A DNA stretch of 64,000 nt, from assembly GCF_002264395.1 (NCBI RefSeq), contig NZ_NFVA01000011.1:1-64000 (forward strand), written 5' to 3'. Below are positions 1 through 8,317 of this stretch, one piece after another. Position 1 is the stretch's first letter, and every line of letters begins with the position of its first letter. The notes under the pieces are model-generated. The model was not told the DNA's origin. It saw nothing but the letters and a program-made list of their open reading frames with translations, and made no database searches. Both the position numbers and the translations under genes were made by a program. This DNA is from Paenibacillus sp. VTT E-133291. GTDB taxonomy: Bacteria > Bacillota > Bacilli > Paenibacillales > Paenibacillaceae.

Positions 1-69
1 CTTTTCCACAATCAGTCCGTTCTCTCCGCTATTTAAGCGGGTAAAGTTTCTACAAATCTTCTAAAATCA

Positions 70-119
70 TAAAAAAAGAAACCTTGGGACACCCTCTTTT
101 TTTCAAAATAAGAAGGTTT
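70..119 (-). terminator. Possible terminator of the lipoprotein gene
   Basis: On the minus strand the stop codon of the lipoprotein gene opens a 7-bp stem: AAGGTTT at 113-119 pairs with AAACCTT at 79-85. It is followed by a run of T, seen as A at 71-77 on the plus strand. The loop is long (27 nt), so the call is moderate. Confidence 0.4.
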
Positions 120-612
120 AGTCATAAATCAATTTCATTAAAGCCTCCGAGTCAAAACGATCTCCTTGCACTAACCATTGACCATCCACATCAAACATAG
201 TCAGTATTCCCTCTAAAGGGACACGTTTACTTTCTTTGTCATCCTTATCCAACAAAACCAGATCACAAGTATATTTTAACTCAACAATATCTTTCTTTTG
301 TTCGGAAAGGGTGAACTTTAGGTGATCTGGTTTTAAAGAAAGCTTTTGTTTATTAGCGATATTGTAAGGGATAGTTGTGATTCGGCTCCCAATCGCTTTT
401 TCAGTATAGTATTCCGTAAAATAGGGTTTCATTTCTTCATTTCGCGCTAGAATGGATTCTTCGGAAAATAAATCCTCTGTAACCTTAACGGTATATTCCA
501 CATTTTTGTACTTCTCAGCGGCTTTAGTGGCATCATCCACTTCTGAGCTACAGCCCATAATTAACGTTAGGGATAATAAAATTATACTCAATATCAACGG
601 TGATTTACGCAT
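118..612 (-). CDS. Small lipoprotein of unknown function
   Basis: A 164-residue protein with a type II signal peptide: a short basic start, a hydrophobic run at about residues 5-18, then the lipobox I-M-G-C with the lipidated cysteine at position 21. It should be anchored on the outer face of the membrane. The mature part is mixed alpha/beta and highly charged, and ends in a stretch (…VDGQWLVQGDRF…) of the kind seen in small NTF2-like secreted proteins; that fold is a guess. It is transcribed alone and divergently from the downstream phosphotransferase gene. I do not recognise a specific family. Confidence 0.75.
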   Translation of the reverse strand: MRKSPLILSIILLSLTLIMGCSSEVDDATKAAEKYKNVEYTVKVTEDLFSEESILARNEEMKPYFTEYYTEKAIGSRITTIPYNIANKQKLSLKPDHLKFTLSEQKKDIVELKYTCDLVLLDKDDKESKRVPLEGILTMFDVDGQWLVQGDRFDSEALMKLIYD

Positions 613-759
613 TCGAGCACCCCCATGTATTTAATCCTGTATTATTATACTTATATTACCATACATTGGTTTCGTCAATATAAGAAGGAAATGATTCAAC
701 TACCTAAATATGGTATTGTGTAAGTGTTACTATCAAATACCTAAAGGGATGGGATATAC

Positions 760-1746
760 TTGAATTTTTTTCCTATTACATACTCACTGTTAGCAACAGA
801 TGCATTATTATTACATATTAAAGAACATTATGAAATTCCAGAACCAGTACAGCTGCAGTATTTTCTTAGAGGCATGAACGATACATACATCTTAGAGACG
901 CTATTGGAAAAATACATCTTTCGTGTTTATCGAGCGGATAGACGGAGTAAATCGGAGATTGATTTTGAATTAGAGTTATTGAACGATTTGCAAGAAAAAG
1001 GTGTAAACGTCTCCATTCCTATTCCTCGAAAAGATGGGATCATGATTAATGAAATTCTGGTGCCTGAGGGTGTGAAGTATGGCGTTATGTTTAGTTATGC
1101 TGAAGGAAATGAAAAGCCTATTCATGCTGTAGAAGACAGTTATTTATTTGGTCAGGCAGTTGCACAAATCCACAAAGCTACAGATAATTTTAAGAGTGAA
1201 CATGTGAGGGGCACACTTGATTTGGAACATTTAATTGAGAAACCTCTTCATACGATCAAACAATATATGAAACATCGACAAGAGGATTATCAATTCTTGT
1301 ATGACTTAGTAATGCGATTAAAAGCGGAGTTGGAAAAGAATCTGGAAGCGGGTTTAGACTGGGGTATCTGCCATGGTGATTTGCATGGGAATACGAATGT
1401 GGCTTTCACTGACGAGAGTAAGCTAACACATTATGATTTCGATATTTGTGGTTACGGATGGAGAGCCTATGATATCGCAGAGTTTAGATTGGCAAGAGAG
1501 ATTCATAGTGGCCATGATAAAGATGAAGTAGAACGGTTATGGGCAGCATTTTTAAATGGATATAAAAGTTTAAGAGACCTCAGTGACAATGATATTAGTG
1601 CTGTTCCTATGTTCGTTGCACTTAGACAGCTTTGGTTATTTGCTTTATGTTTCAGTGAAGGTGAGCTTATCGGTGCAGCAGACTTTGACAATGGATTTAT
1701 CGATAGTAAAATGGATTATTTCAGAAATTTAGAGGTGATCAAATGA
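760..1746 (+). CDS. APH/ChoK-family phosphotransferase
   Basis: A 328-residue kinase-like enzyme of the aminoglycoside phosphotransferase/homoserine kinase II superfamily. The catalytic loop H-G-D-L-H-G-N-T (about residues 206-213) and the metal-binding D-F-D (about 228-230) are intact, so it probably phosphorylates a small hydroxylated substrate with ATP; the substrate cannot be read from sequence. The start is a TTG preceded by AAAGGGATGGG; no ATG gives an equal fit. Its stop overlaps the start of the methyltransferase gene (ATGA), so the two are translationally coupled and probably act on related small molecules. Confidence 0.8.
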   Translation: MNFFPITYSLLATDALLLHIKEHYEIPEPVQLQYFLRGMNDTYILETLLEKYIFRVYRADRRSKSEIDFELELLNDLQEKGVNVSIPIPRKDGIMINEILVPEGVKYGVMFSYAEGNEKPIHAVEDSYLFGQAVAQIHKATDNFKSEHVRGTLDLEHLIEKPLHTIKQYMKHRQEDYQFLYDLVMRLKAELEKNLEAGLDWGICHGDLHGNTNVAFTDESKLTHYDFDICGYGWRAYDIAEFRLAREIHSGHDKDEVERLWAAFLNGYKSLRDLSDNDISAVPMFVALRQLWLFALCFSEGELIGAADFDNGFIDSKMDYFRNLEVIK

Positions 1747-2504
1747 AAAGTGAACTGAGCAGTACAGATGCTATAAAAAGATGGGATAAATACGCAGAAC
1801 TGATCTCATCTTCGTATGGTGAAACTGGGGATATCCATCGAGAAATTTTCTTGAATCCAACCTTATTCAGGCTCATGGGTTCAGTTGAAAATAAGAAGGT
1901 GTTAGATGCAGGTTGCGGTGAAGGGTATTTAAGCAGAATGATTGCTAAAGCAGGGGCTTCAGTAACTGGCGTTGATTATTCGCAGAATATGATTCAGCTA
2001 GCCACGAAAAAATCACCAGAGTCGTTAAAGATAAGCTTTCTTCATGGGAATTGTGAAGAGCTTAGCTTTCTCCAAAATAAGAGCTTTGATCTCATCGTTT
2101 CCAATATGGTGATTCATGATTTATCCGATTATGATATGGCGATTCATGAAATGAATCGATTGTTAGTGGATGGTGGGACATTTATATTCTCAATTCCACA
2201 CCCTTGCTTTGTAACCCCGGGTAGCGGATGGGTGAAGTCGGATACCGGAGAAAAGCTGTATTGGAAAGTGGAAAATTATTTCTACGAGGGCACTTATAAT
2301 CAAAACTTCCCTATAGATCAAGAGGAAAAGTTTCTGATTTTTCATAGGACGTTGTCCAGTTATGTAAATACGATTGTGCGGGCTGGTTTTCACATCGAAG
2401 AAATGATTGAGCCGAAGCCATCTGCTGAAATGATTGAGAAGTATCCGTCATTTGAGGAGGATTTTCGTTGCAGCGATTTTTTGGTTTTTAAACTGCGAAA
2501 GTAG
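1743..2504 (+). CDS. Class I SAM-dependent methyltransferase
   Basis: A 253-residue Rossmann-fold methyltransferase. Motif I is V-L-D-A-G-C-G-E-G at about residues 54-62, followed by the acidic residue of motif II (G-V-D-Y) and a motif IV-like stretch S-N-M-V-I-H-D. This is the UbiE/Methyltransf_11 layout used by many small-molecule methyltransferases. The C-terminal third forms a variable substrate lid with several aromatic residues. It overlaps the upstream phosphotransferase by 4 bp and lies 11 bp before the PPOX gene, so it is mid-operon. The substrate is unknown. Confidence 0.85.
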   Translation: MKSELSSTDAIKRWDKYAELISSSYGETGDIHREIFLNPTLFRLMGSVENKKVLDAGCGEGYLSRMIAKAGASVTGVDYSQNMIQLATKKSPESLKISFLHGNCEELSFLQNKSFDLIVSNMVIHDLSDYDMAIHEMNRLLVDGGTFIFSIPHPCFVTPGSGWVKSDTGEKLYWKVENYFYEGTYNQNFPIDQEEKFLIFHRTLSSYVNTIVRAGFHIEEMIEPKPSAEMIEKYPSFEEDFRCSDFLVFKLRK

Positions 2505-2515
2505 GAGGGAGAAAG

Positions 2516-3151
2516 ATGCACCATAATATTTTCAAAGAAGTTATAGACTCTGAAGAAGAATTAAGATCAATGTATGGATATCCCAGTGAATTGGTAAATA
2601 ACAAGAGTATAACCTTCATCGATCACCATTGCCGAGATTATATTTCCAAATCACCAATACTCTTTATAGCAACAAGTGATTCTTCTGGCTATTGTGATGT
2701 ATCTCCACGTGGGGATGCTGCAGGTTTTGTATATGTGTTAAATGACAAACATTTAGTAATTCCTGAGCGCCCTGGTAATCGGCGTTTTGATTCTTTGCGT
2801 AACATCATCTCCAACCCTAAAGTAGGCTTGATTTTTATTATTCCCGGACTGGAAGAGACCTTAAGAATAAATGGGCATGCAAGGATTATTAAAGATCCTG
2901 AAATATTGGTTCATATGGAGGCTCAAGGGAAACTACCAAGATTGGGCATTGCTGTTGAAGTGAAAGAATGTTATATGCATTGTGCTAAAGCTTTTAAGAG
3001 ATCACATCTATGGGACAATACGTATTGGCCATTGAAAGAAATGCTGCCTAAACCCTCGGTAATCATAGCAGAGCATGCAAAAAAACTGGGGCTCTCTCAA
3101 GAGGATGTATCCAAGTCATTAAAGGATAGCTATGAGAACCGGTTATATTAG
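2516..3151 (+). CDS. PPOX-type FMN-dependent flavoprotein
   Basis: A 211-residue protein of the pyridoxamine-5'-phosphate oxidase-like split-barrel group, close in layout to the MSMEG_1061-type subgroup. Supporting stretches are the barrel strand ending F-I-A-T-S-D, the S-P-R-G-D phosphate-binding turn at about residues 63-67, and D-S-L-R-N-I-I-S-N-P at about 93-102, where related proteins bind FMN phosphate. Proteins of this subgroup are usually annotated only as flavoproteins, so the reaction is open. RBS GGAGGGAGA sits 5-6 nt upstream. It is the third gene of the 0.76-4.0 kb run. Confidence 0.8.
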   Translation: MHHNIFKEVIDSEEELRSMYGYPSELVNNKSITFIDHHCRDYISKSPILFIATSDSSGYCDVSPRGDAAGFVYVLNDKHLVIPERPGNRRFDSLRNIISNPKVGLIFIIPGLEETLRINGHARIIKDPEILVHMEAQGKLPRLGIAVEVKECYMHCAKAFKRSHLWDNTYWPLKEMLPKPSVIIAEHAKKLGLSQEDVSKSLKDSYENRLY

Positions 3152-3171
3152 AAATGAGAGGAAGAACTGAG

Positions 3172-4029
3172 ATGAGTATAGCTTTAAAGCTCACTCGAGG
3201 GAATAAAGTGGGACTTATCGCTTGTTCTGATGGTGTGAGAGTAGAGAACCTGCCTAAAGTAGAAAAATTAATTAGAATTATGAATTCGTTTGGGCTAGAG
3301 GTTGTAATGTCCAACACCTTGTTTAGAAGAGATAGTTATTTCAGTGGGAGCCCTAAGGAAAGAGCATGGGAGCTGAATCGTCTATTTAAAAATGAGGAAA
3401 TCAATGCAATTTTTGATATTTCAGGTGGGGATTCTGCGAACCAGATCTTGGAGTATATAGACTACAATATTATTCGATTACATCCAAAGCCTTTTTTCGG
3501 AATGAGTGATTTGTCAGTCATTTTAAACGCATTATATACGCAAAGTAATTCAAGATCCTATCATTATCAGTTGATGAATCTCGTATCTTCTGATGGGGTG
3601 GAGCAGCAAGCTGCTTTTTATCGCACATTTTTCGAAGGACATAACGATCTTTACGATTTCGACTTTCATTGGGTCCGTGGGAACCAGATGAGTGGGATTG
3701 TAATTGGCGGGAATATTCGATGTTTCTTGAAGCTGGCAGGAACAAGTTATTTTCCAGACCCTTCGAACAGGATTTTATTCTTAGAGAGTTTAAGTGGTAG
3801 AGCTAACAAAATCGTCTCCTTATTTGCTCAGCTTCAGCAAGTTAGAACTTTTGAAAAATGTGCTGGAGTGATTCTTGGGTTGTTTACTGAGCTTGAGAGC
3901 TATAATGAATTTTCAATCGTTGAAACGTATTTGAAGGAGATCAGCGGGATTCCTATCGTGAAGACGAACGAGATCGGGCATGGTAGTGACAGTAAGTGTA
4001 TTGTTGTGGGTGAGAATATAACTTTATAA
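3172..4029 (+). CDS. LD-carboxypeptidase-like / MccF-like S66 peptidase
   Basis: A 285-residue member of the S66 family, which removes the terminal D-alanine from muropeptide tetrapeptides or cleaves microcin C-type conjugates (MccF). The nucleophile elbow is F-G-M-S-D (about residues 110-114) with Ser as the expected nucleophile, and D-I-S-G-G-D-S-A lies upstream where the family has its glycine-rich strand. The C-terminal E-x-G-H-G pattern fits the Glu/His part of the triad. I prefer ATG 3172, preceded by GAGAGGAAG, over ATG 3154. Its place beside a methyltransferase and a phosphotransferase fits self-protection or detoxification better than cell-wall recycling, but this is inference. Confidence 0.75.
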   Translation: MSIALKLTRGNKVGLIACSDGVRVENLPKVEKLIRIMNSFGLEVVMSNTLFRRDSYFSGSPKERAWELNRLFKNEEINAIFDISGGDSANQILEYIDYNIIRLHPKPFFGMSDLSVILNALYTQSNSRSYHYQLMNLVSSDGVEQQAAFYRTFFEGHNDLYDFDFHWVRGNQMSGIVIGGNIRCFLKLAGTSYFPDPSNRILFLESLSGRANKIVSLFAQLQQVRTFEKCAGVILGLFTELESYNEFSIVETYLKEISGIPIVKTNEIGHGSDSKCIVVGENITL

Positions 4030-4122
4030 GGAAACCTTTGATAATCCATTAGATGTAAAAATAGGGAGCGTTGTCGTGGAAACAAATATAATCGAAGAGA
4101 AAAAAATTACAAACCTTTAGGA

Positions 4123-4581
4123 GTGTCAGGACTTGGGGGATGGCTAATCCTTGTTCAGATTGGTCTTTATGGGACGATTGTCATTCAGATCATGCAGTTT
4201 TTCCAGAATACTTCTATGATGTTTGATACTGAAGTCTGGACTGCTTTAACATCAAACGAATCAGAATTTTATCATCCTTTATGGGGAGCTACCGTTGTTT
4301 TTGAAATAGTATTTACTCTAGCTATATTGCTTTTCAGTGTATACATACTAATTAATTTCTATGGGAAGAAATCGATATTACCTCGATTATTAATTATTTT
4401 TTATGTGCTGGTACCCTTAGTCGGAATCATTGATTACGTACTTCTTATACAAATTCCTCTTGTAAGAGAACTTGAAACTGGAAAGTCACTCCGGAATATT
4501 ATAAGACCTGTGATGACGAGTGCAATTTGGATTGCGTATTTTATTAAATCAGAGCGTGTAAAAAATACCTTTATAAAGTGA
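4123..4581 (+). CDS. DUF2569 family membrane protein, N-terminus out of frame
   Basis: The 152-residue frame carries the DUF2569 signature G-V-S-G-L-G-G-W-L-I-L and four hydrophobic segments. The GTG at 4123 has no usable RBS, because AGGAG abuts it directly. Homologs start earlier with a stretch like N-Y-K-P-L-G, and exactly this is encoded just upstream in frame. A GTG at 4076 has a good RBS (GGGAG, 4064-4068), but its frame (V-E-T-N-I-I-E-E-K-K) stops at 4118. Adding one A to the seven-A run at 4100-4106 would join the two. The gene is therefore either frameshifted at a homopolymer or carries a sequencing error. Function unknown. Confidence 0.65.
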   Translation: MSGLGGWLILVQIGLYGTIVIQIMQFFQNTSMMFDTEVWTALTSNESEFYHPLWGATVVFEIVFTLAILLFSVYILINFYGKKSILPRLLIIFYVLVPLVGIIDYVLLIQIPLVRELETGKSLRNIIRPVMTSAIWIAYFIKSERVKNTFIK

Positions 4582-4611
4582 TTTAGTGATGGTTCATAAA
4601 GGAGAGTTATG

Positions 4612-5154
4612 ATGTCTACACACGACTACCCATCTAAAGAGGCATTGAAAAATGCTATACATACTGCCTATCTATCTCTCGATCTTGAATTTGAAGGCAT
4701 TGAGAATGCTCAAAAAGACACTCGTATGGAAGGCGTCGATCGTACTCCTGCAGAAATTCTTGCCTATCAATTGGGATGGCTAAACCTAGTGATGAAATGG
4801 GATAGGGATGAAAAAGCAGGGTTAACTGTCATTATGCCTTCACCGGATTATAAATGGAATCAACTTGGCGGATTATATCAATCGTTTTATCATACCTATG
4901 CCATTAACTCATTAGCCGAATTAAGATCTTTATTGAAAGAGACAGAACAACAATGGCAGAACTGGATTGATTCTTTAAGTGATGAAGAGCTCTTTACGCA
5001 AGGTGTGCGGAAATGGACAGGAAACAATCCAAGATGGCCGATGGTCAAATGGATTCATATTAATTCAGTAGCACCGTTTAAGACTTTTCGTTCGAAGATT
5101 CGTAAATGGAAAAAGATTATTTCACACTCTAACACCAATAAGAATGAAGATTAA
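4612..5154 (+). CDS. ClbS/DfsB family four-helix bundle protein
   Basis: A 180-residue protein with the ClbS/DfsB (DUF1706) layout: an N-terminal helix with S-K-E-A-L-K-N-A-I, a conserved T-P-A-E-I-L-A-Y-Q-L-G-W stretch at about residues 43-54, and a C-terminal W-x-I-H-I-N-S-V-A-P-F-K-T-F-R. ClbS itself is a cyclopropane hydrolase that protects colibactin producers; most relatives are uncharacterised DinB-like proteins, so no reaction should be assumed. ATG 4612 is preferred over 4609 because it lies 7 nt behind GGAG. It may be co-transcribed with the preceding membrane protein gene (30 bp gap). Confidence 0.75.
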   Translation: MSTHDYPSKEALKNAIHTAYLSLDLEFEGIENAQKDTRMEGVDRTPAEILAYQLGWLNLVMKWDRDEKAGLTVIMPSPDYKWNQLGGLYQSFYHTYAINSLAELRSLLKETEQQWQNWIDSLSDEELFTQGVRKWTGNNPRWPMVKWIHINSVAPFKTFRSKIRKWKKIISHSNTNKNED

Positions 5155-5157
5155 ACT

Positions 5158-5199
5158 CAAGCCTCCGTCTAAAATGAGAAAATTTGAAGGGGGCTTTTT
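5158..5199 (+). terminator. Weak terminator after the ClbS-like gene
   Basis: AAGCCTCC at 5159-5166 can pair with GGGGGCTT at 5189-5196 through one G-T pair, followed by a short T run. The loop is 22 nt long, so the structure is weak. Confidence 0.4.
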
Positions 5200-5378
5200 G
5201 GCATTATCGTAGAACTCCATGTTTTGATGAGATCGCCTATTTAGAAGTTGCTAGATGGTTTGGGTCGTAGGAAAATCAGGCATAGCGGAACTTATTGAAG
5301 GATTAAATAAAGGTGGAGCATTAATGAACTCTATAAAGCAATTGAATCAATTGAATCTCGTAGATAGAGGAGGTTGTA

Positions 5379-5816
5379 ATGAAGAAGTTCGTTATTGTAA
5401 TTTTAACCATTGTTGCTTTAATGCCAATGCGCTCTATGAACGCGGACTGGGCTTATTCTTTTGTTGTTTACGCAGGTGATATTTATGAAATATCAGACGA
5501 CGAACTCATCCCATCGAATGAAATTGACAAGAAGATAGGGCAAGTAAAACGATATTCAGACCACGAAGGAACGTATAGCGGCAACTTTTCAAATACTTAC
5601 CCTAAGGGCACACCATATTATTCAATTAAGAATATTGATCCAAAAGAAATCATTGCCATTAAGACCCACGAAGCTGAATTTGTCAAAGCCATTAATAAAG
5701 GTCAATATGCCAATGGTCAATTGGAAAGTAAAACGATCTGGATTTCTATACTAGGGTCTTTAATTATTGTGTTATTAATAATATGGATAATGAAACGAAA
5801 GAAATCAAAGGTGTAG
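5379..5816 (+). CDS. Hypothetical membrane-anchored extracytoplasmic protein
   Basis: A 145-residue protein with a signal-like hydrophobic start (M-K-K-F-V-I-V-I-L-T-I-V), an extracytoplasmic domain of about 95 residues rich in Tyr and charged residues, then one strong transmembrane helix at about 117-138 and a basic tail K-R-K-K-S-K. The predicted topology is a loop outside the cell anchored by the C-terminal helix. A strong RBS AGAGGAGG lies 6 nt before the ATG. I recognise no family. It stands alone between the ClbS-like and DUF5071 genes. Confidence 0.65.
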   Translation: MKKFVIVILTIVALMPMRSMNADWAYSFVVYAGDIYEISDDELIPSNEIDKKIGQVKRYSDHEGTYSGNFSNTYPKGTPYYSIKNIDPKEIIAIKTHEAEFVKAINKGQYANGQLESKTIWISILGSLIIVLLIIWIMKRKKSKV

Positions 5817-5882
5817 AGTTATCCGTATGCCTTTGGGTGACAGGGTCTTTTGCCTTTTATTAACCGGTTAAAGATTTATTTA

Positions 5883-5925
5883 TGGTGGGGGATTTGAACC
5901 AGATGGGAAATGCTGCGCTACCAAA
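5883..5925 (-). other. tRNA-like remnant (3' CCA, T-loop and D-loop sequence)
   Basis: Read on the minus strand, the segment contains TGGTAGCGCAG, typical of a tRNA D-arm, then GGTTCAAATCC, typical of a T-loop, ending in CCCCCACCA like a tRNA 3' end. Only about 12 nt separate the two elements, so no anticodon arm fits, and the T-stem pairs at only two positions. This is at best a decayed tRNA or attachment-site relic, or chance similarity. Confidence 0.3.
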
Positions 5926-5981
5926 TAGGTTATCCATGAAGCTTGCAGTGATGACGAAATGATGACGAGAAGGTGGATGTA

Positions 5982-6710
5982 ATGGAAAATGTATCTAATG
6001 TAATCAAAAAGTTATCCTGGGGCACGCCCGAAGATGAAAAGGAAGAAGCAATGAAGAAGTTACAATACATAAGGGATGAAGATCTTCATTTATTATTACA
6101 GCCTATTTCAAAAGAATATTGGGATGGAGCGGCTGAAACAGTCATACGTTTAGGATATCCACGTGTGAAAAGCATATTGCCGGGTTTACTTGAATGGATA
6201 CAAGATAGGAATTGGCCAGGCGCGGGGGAAATAGCTGATTTTTTACTTGAAATAGGGGATCCGATGATTCCATATGTTAAAGATGTACTAAATCAACACA
6301 GCGAAGATCAAGAATGGGTGTACTGGATTTTTGAAGTATTAATTAATCATTGGAATACGATCCAAGTCGTACAGATACAAGCAGAATTAATTAAGATTTC
6401 ACAGGAAAAAGCCAATGACCTTTCAGCATTAAGAATCTTATTAACTCACGGTATATACGCAAAAGATGTGGTCTGTGAAATAATCCAGCGCAAAAAAGCC
6501 GCCCTTGTATTTGAACTCAAGGAACTTCATGATACTCATCCTGAAATTGATTGTGAAGCTCTTCATAAAGAATTCTTCGATCAGCAGCCTAATGAAATTA
6601 AACAGTTTCATGAGCACAATAAAGACCGTTTTTATATATGTAATGCGATATCTAACCGCCAAGAAGTTTTAAGCGAAATAGAGATTTTCACAGCAGAGTT
6701 TCTCACTTAG
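5982..6710 (+). CDS. DUF5071-containing protein
   Basis: A 242-residue soluble protein. The first 120 residues match the DUF5071 pattern: a HEAT-like helical pair with L-G-Y-P-R-V-K-S-I-L-P-G-L-L-E-W and then D-R-N-W-P-G-A. DUF5071 proteins are often immunity-like or scaffold proteins of unknown function. The C-terminal half is also helical and I do not recognise it; it makes this protein longer than a single DUF5071 domain. ATG 5982 follows AGGTGG; a GTG at 5973 in the same frame is the alternative start. It is monocistronic as far as can be seen. Confidence 0.65.
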   Translation: MENVSNVIKKLSWGTPEDEKEEAMKKLQYIRDEDLHLLLQPISKEYWDGAAETVIRLGYPRVKSILPGLLEWIQDRNWPGAGEIADFLLEIGDPMIPYVKDVLNQHSEDQEWVYWIFEVLINHWNTIQVVQIQAELIKISQEKANDLSALRILLTHGIYAKDVVCEIIQRKKAALVFELKELHDTHPEIDCEALHKEFFDQQPNEIKQFHEHNKDRFYICNAISNRQEVLSEIEIFTAEFLT

Positions 6711-6747
6711 TCAGTCTATATTCAATCTACATAAAGGAGACAGGTCA

Positions 6748-7641
6748 GTGAACAATGTCAAAGTCCTTCATTATGATGCTTTTTCTCCTTATCCGAACAA
6801 AGGGAATCCTGCGGGAGTAGTGTTAGAAGCTGATCATTTAAGCGACAGTGAAATGCAATCAATAGCTCATAAAGTCGGTTTTAACGAAACAGTTTTTGTA
6901 ATCTCATCAGATGTAGCTGATTTAAGGCTTAAATATTATACTCCTGGCCATGAGATCAATCTTTGTGGACATGCTACAATGGCATCTTTATTTGCTTTGA
7001 AAACAAAGGGTATCCTTGGAGAGGTTAGCTCGGTAAAGATCGAAACAAATGTGGGTGTGCTACCCATCCAATTCAGTATGGACAACAATAATCACTTACT
7101 AATAAAAATGAAGCAAGATCAACCGGAGTTTATTGAATTTGACGGTGATAGGGTTAAGCTTGCGCACGCCTTAGGATTACATGTGGATGAATTAGAAGAA
7201 GGTAAACCTATTGTTTATGGCAGTACTGGCGCATGGACTCTATTAGTCCCAATTAAGAGTATAGATAGCTTTAATAAAATGAAGCCGATAAATTCATTGT
7301 TTCCAGACATTTTAACGCAGCTTCCAAAAGCATCTGTACACCCATTTTCACTCCAAACGCTTGATCCGCACGCTTTAATGCACGCTAGACATTTCTCATC
7401 GCCTTTTTCGGGAACCGTCGAGGATCCAGTAACAGGTACAGCATCGGGAGTTATGGGGGCTTATTATTTGAAATATATTGATCCGCATATGGACTCGATC
7501 CAATTTGATGTAGAACAAGGACAAGAAATCGGTAGAGATGGGAAAGTAAATGTAGAAGTGTATCGATTAGATTCTGATAGAATGGATGTTTTTATTTCTG
7601 GAACTGCGGTGTTTGTGGGGGAGGTGGATTTATGGAAATGA
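6748..7641 (+). CDS. PhzF-family isomerase/epimerase
   Basis: A 297-residue PhzF-like protein with two related halves. The conserved G-N-P-A-G-V (about residues 18-23), the catalytic-Glu context F-N-E-T-V-F (about 45-50), G-H-A-T-M-A in the first half, and E-D-P-V-T-G-T-A-S-G-V in the second half are all present. Family members isomerise or epimerise small cyclic or amino-acid-like substrates; this one is not near other phenazine genes, so phenazine synthesis is not implied. GTG start with AAAGGAGA upstream. It overlaps the Nudix gene by 10 bp, which suggests coupled translation. Confidence 0.85.
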   Translation: MNNVKVLHYDAFSPYPNKGNPAGVVLEADHLSDSEMQSIAHKVGFNETVFVISSDVADLRLKYYTPGHEINLCGHATMASLFALKTKGILGEVSSVKIETNVGVLPIQFSMDNNNHLLIKMKQDQPEFIEFDGDRVKLAHALGLHVDELEEGKPIVYGSTGAWTLLVPIKSIDSFNKMKPINSLFPDILTQLPKASVHPFSLQTLDPHALMHARHFSSPFSGTVEDPVTGTASGVMGAYYLKYIDPHMDSIQFDVEQGQEIGRDGKVNVEVYRLDSDRMDVFISGTAVFVGEVDLWK

Positions 7642-8066
7642 TAAAATATACTCAGCTTGGAGTGTATGGAGTCTTAGTGAAGAACGATAAAGTATTACTA
7701 ATTAAGAAAGCAAGAGGCCCTCATACGGGAAAGTGGGACTTTCCAGGTGGATCTATAGAGTTTGGAGAGGAACCTTATGAGACCCTTAAGAGGGAGTTTT
7801 GGGAAGAGACCGGAATTACAAGTTTAAAAGGATTGCTTCATGATTCCATTTCCTATACGTTAGTTTATCCATACAATGATACCCAGTTAGAAGAGTTACA
7901 CCATATAGGCATCATTTATAATGTTTCCTTGCTAGATGTGAGCTTTGAGCTTAAGACCGATGGGGACGGACTAGACTCTGATGGGGCAGAGTGGATAGAA
8001 ATTAAACAATTAAACTGCCTTGCATTAACCCCTTTTGTGAAGAAGATTATGCTGGGTCATTACTAG
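7632..8066 (+). CDS. Nudix hydrolase
   Basis: A 144-residue protein with an intact Nudix box: G-G-S-I-E-F-G-E-E at about residues 36-44, followed by R-E-F-W-E-E-T-G-I at about 54-62. It should hydrolyse a nucleoside diphosphate linked to another group in a metal-dependent way. The preceding K-W-D-F-P-G-G fits ADP-ribose or MutT-like members, but specificity cannot be assigned. The start lies inside the 3' end of phzF, 5 nt after GGGGAGGTGG, so the two are co-translated. Confidence 0.9.
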   Translation: MEMIKYTQLGVYGVLVKNDKVLLIKKARGPHTGKWDFPGGSIEFGEEPYETLKREFWEETGITSLKGLLHDSISYTLVYPYNDTQLEELHHIGIIYNVSLLDVSFELKTDGDGLDSDGAEWIEIKQLNCLALTPFVKKIMLGHY

Positions 8067-8099
8067 AGTTTTAATGATCTATGGAATGGAGGCAGCATC

Positions 8100-8315
8100 A
8101 TGATAGAAATTGATTGTCTGGGAGAAATCTGTCCAGTACCTGTACTCATGTTAAAAAAACATCAAAAAGCTATTCAGAAGGGTGAAAAGGTAATGCTAGT
8201 CACTGATCATAGCTGCGCGAAAGTTTCTATCACGGATTACTGTCGTGGTTCAAATTTAAACTGTTCCATTCAAGAAGTGTTTAATGGAGTATGGGAAATT
8301 ACGATTGAGGCTTAA
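8100..8315 (+). CDS. TusA-family sulfur carrier protein (first copy)
   Basis: A 71-residue TusA/SirA-like protein. The C-P-V-P motif at residues 11-14 carries the cysteine that holds a persulfide in this family, inside the usual D-C-L-G-E-I-C-P-V-P start. Members pass sulfane sulfur between enzymes for tRNA thiolation, molybdenum cofactor synthesis or thiosulfate use. It lies 33 bp after the Nudix gene with RBS ATGGAGGC, and its 3' end almost touches the convergent LysR gene. A second TusA gene lies 2 kb further on, so this copy probably belongs to the same sulfur cassette. Confidence 0.88.
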   Translation: MIEIDCLGEICPVPVLMLKKHQKAIQKGEKVMLVTDHSCAKVSITDYCRGSNLNCSIQEVFNGVWEITIEA

Positions 8316-8317
8316 GC

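Noticed and set aside
5255..5479. A 74-codon open frame with a possible internal ATG at 5324.
   Set aside because: It overlaps the start of the better supported membrane protein gene, ends in an odd Cys/Phe-rich tail and matches no pattern I know.
6748..8066. PhzF and Nudix genes as part of a phenazine or antibiotic cluster.
   Set aside because: No other biosynthetic genes are nearby and PhzF-like proteins are common housekeeping paralogs in Bacillota.
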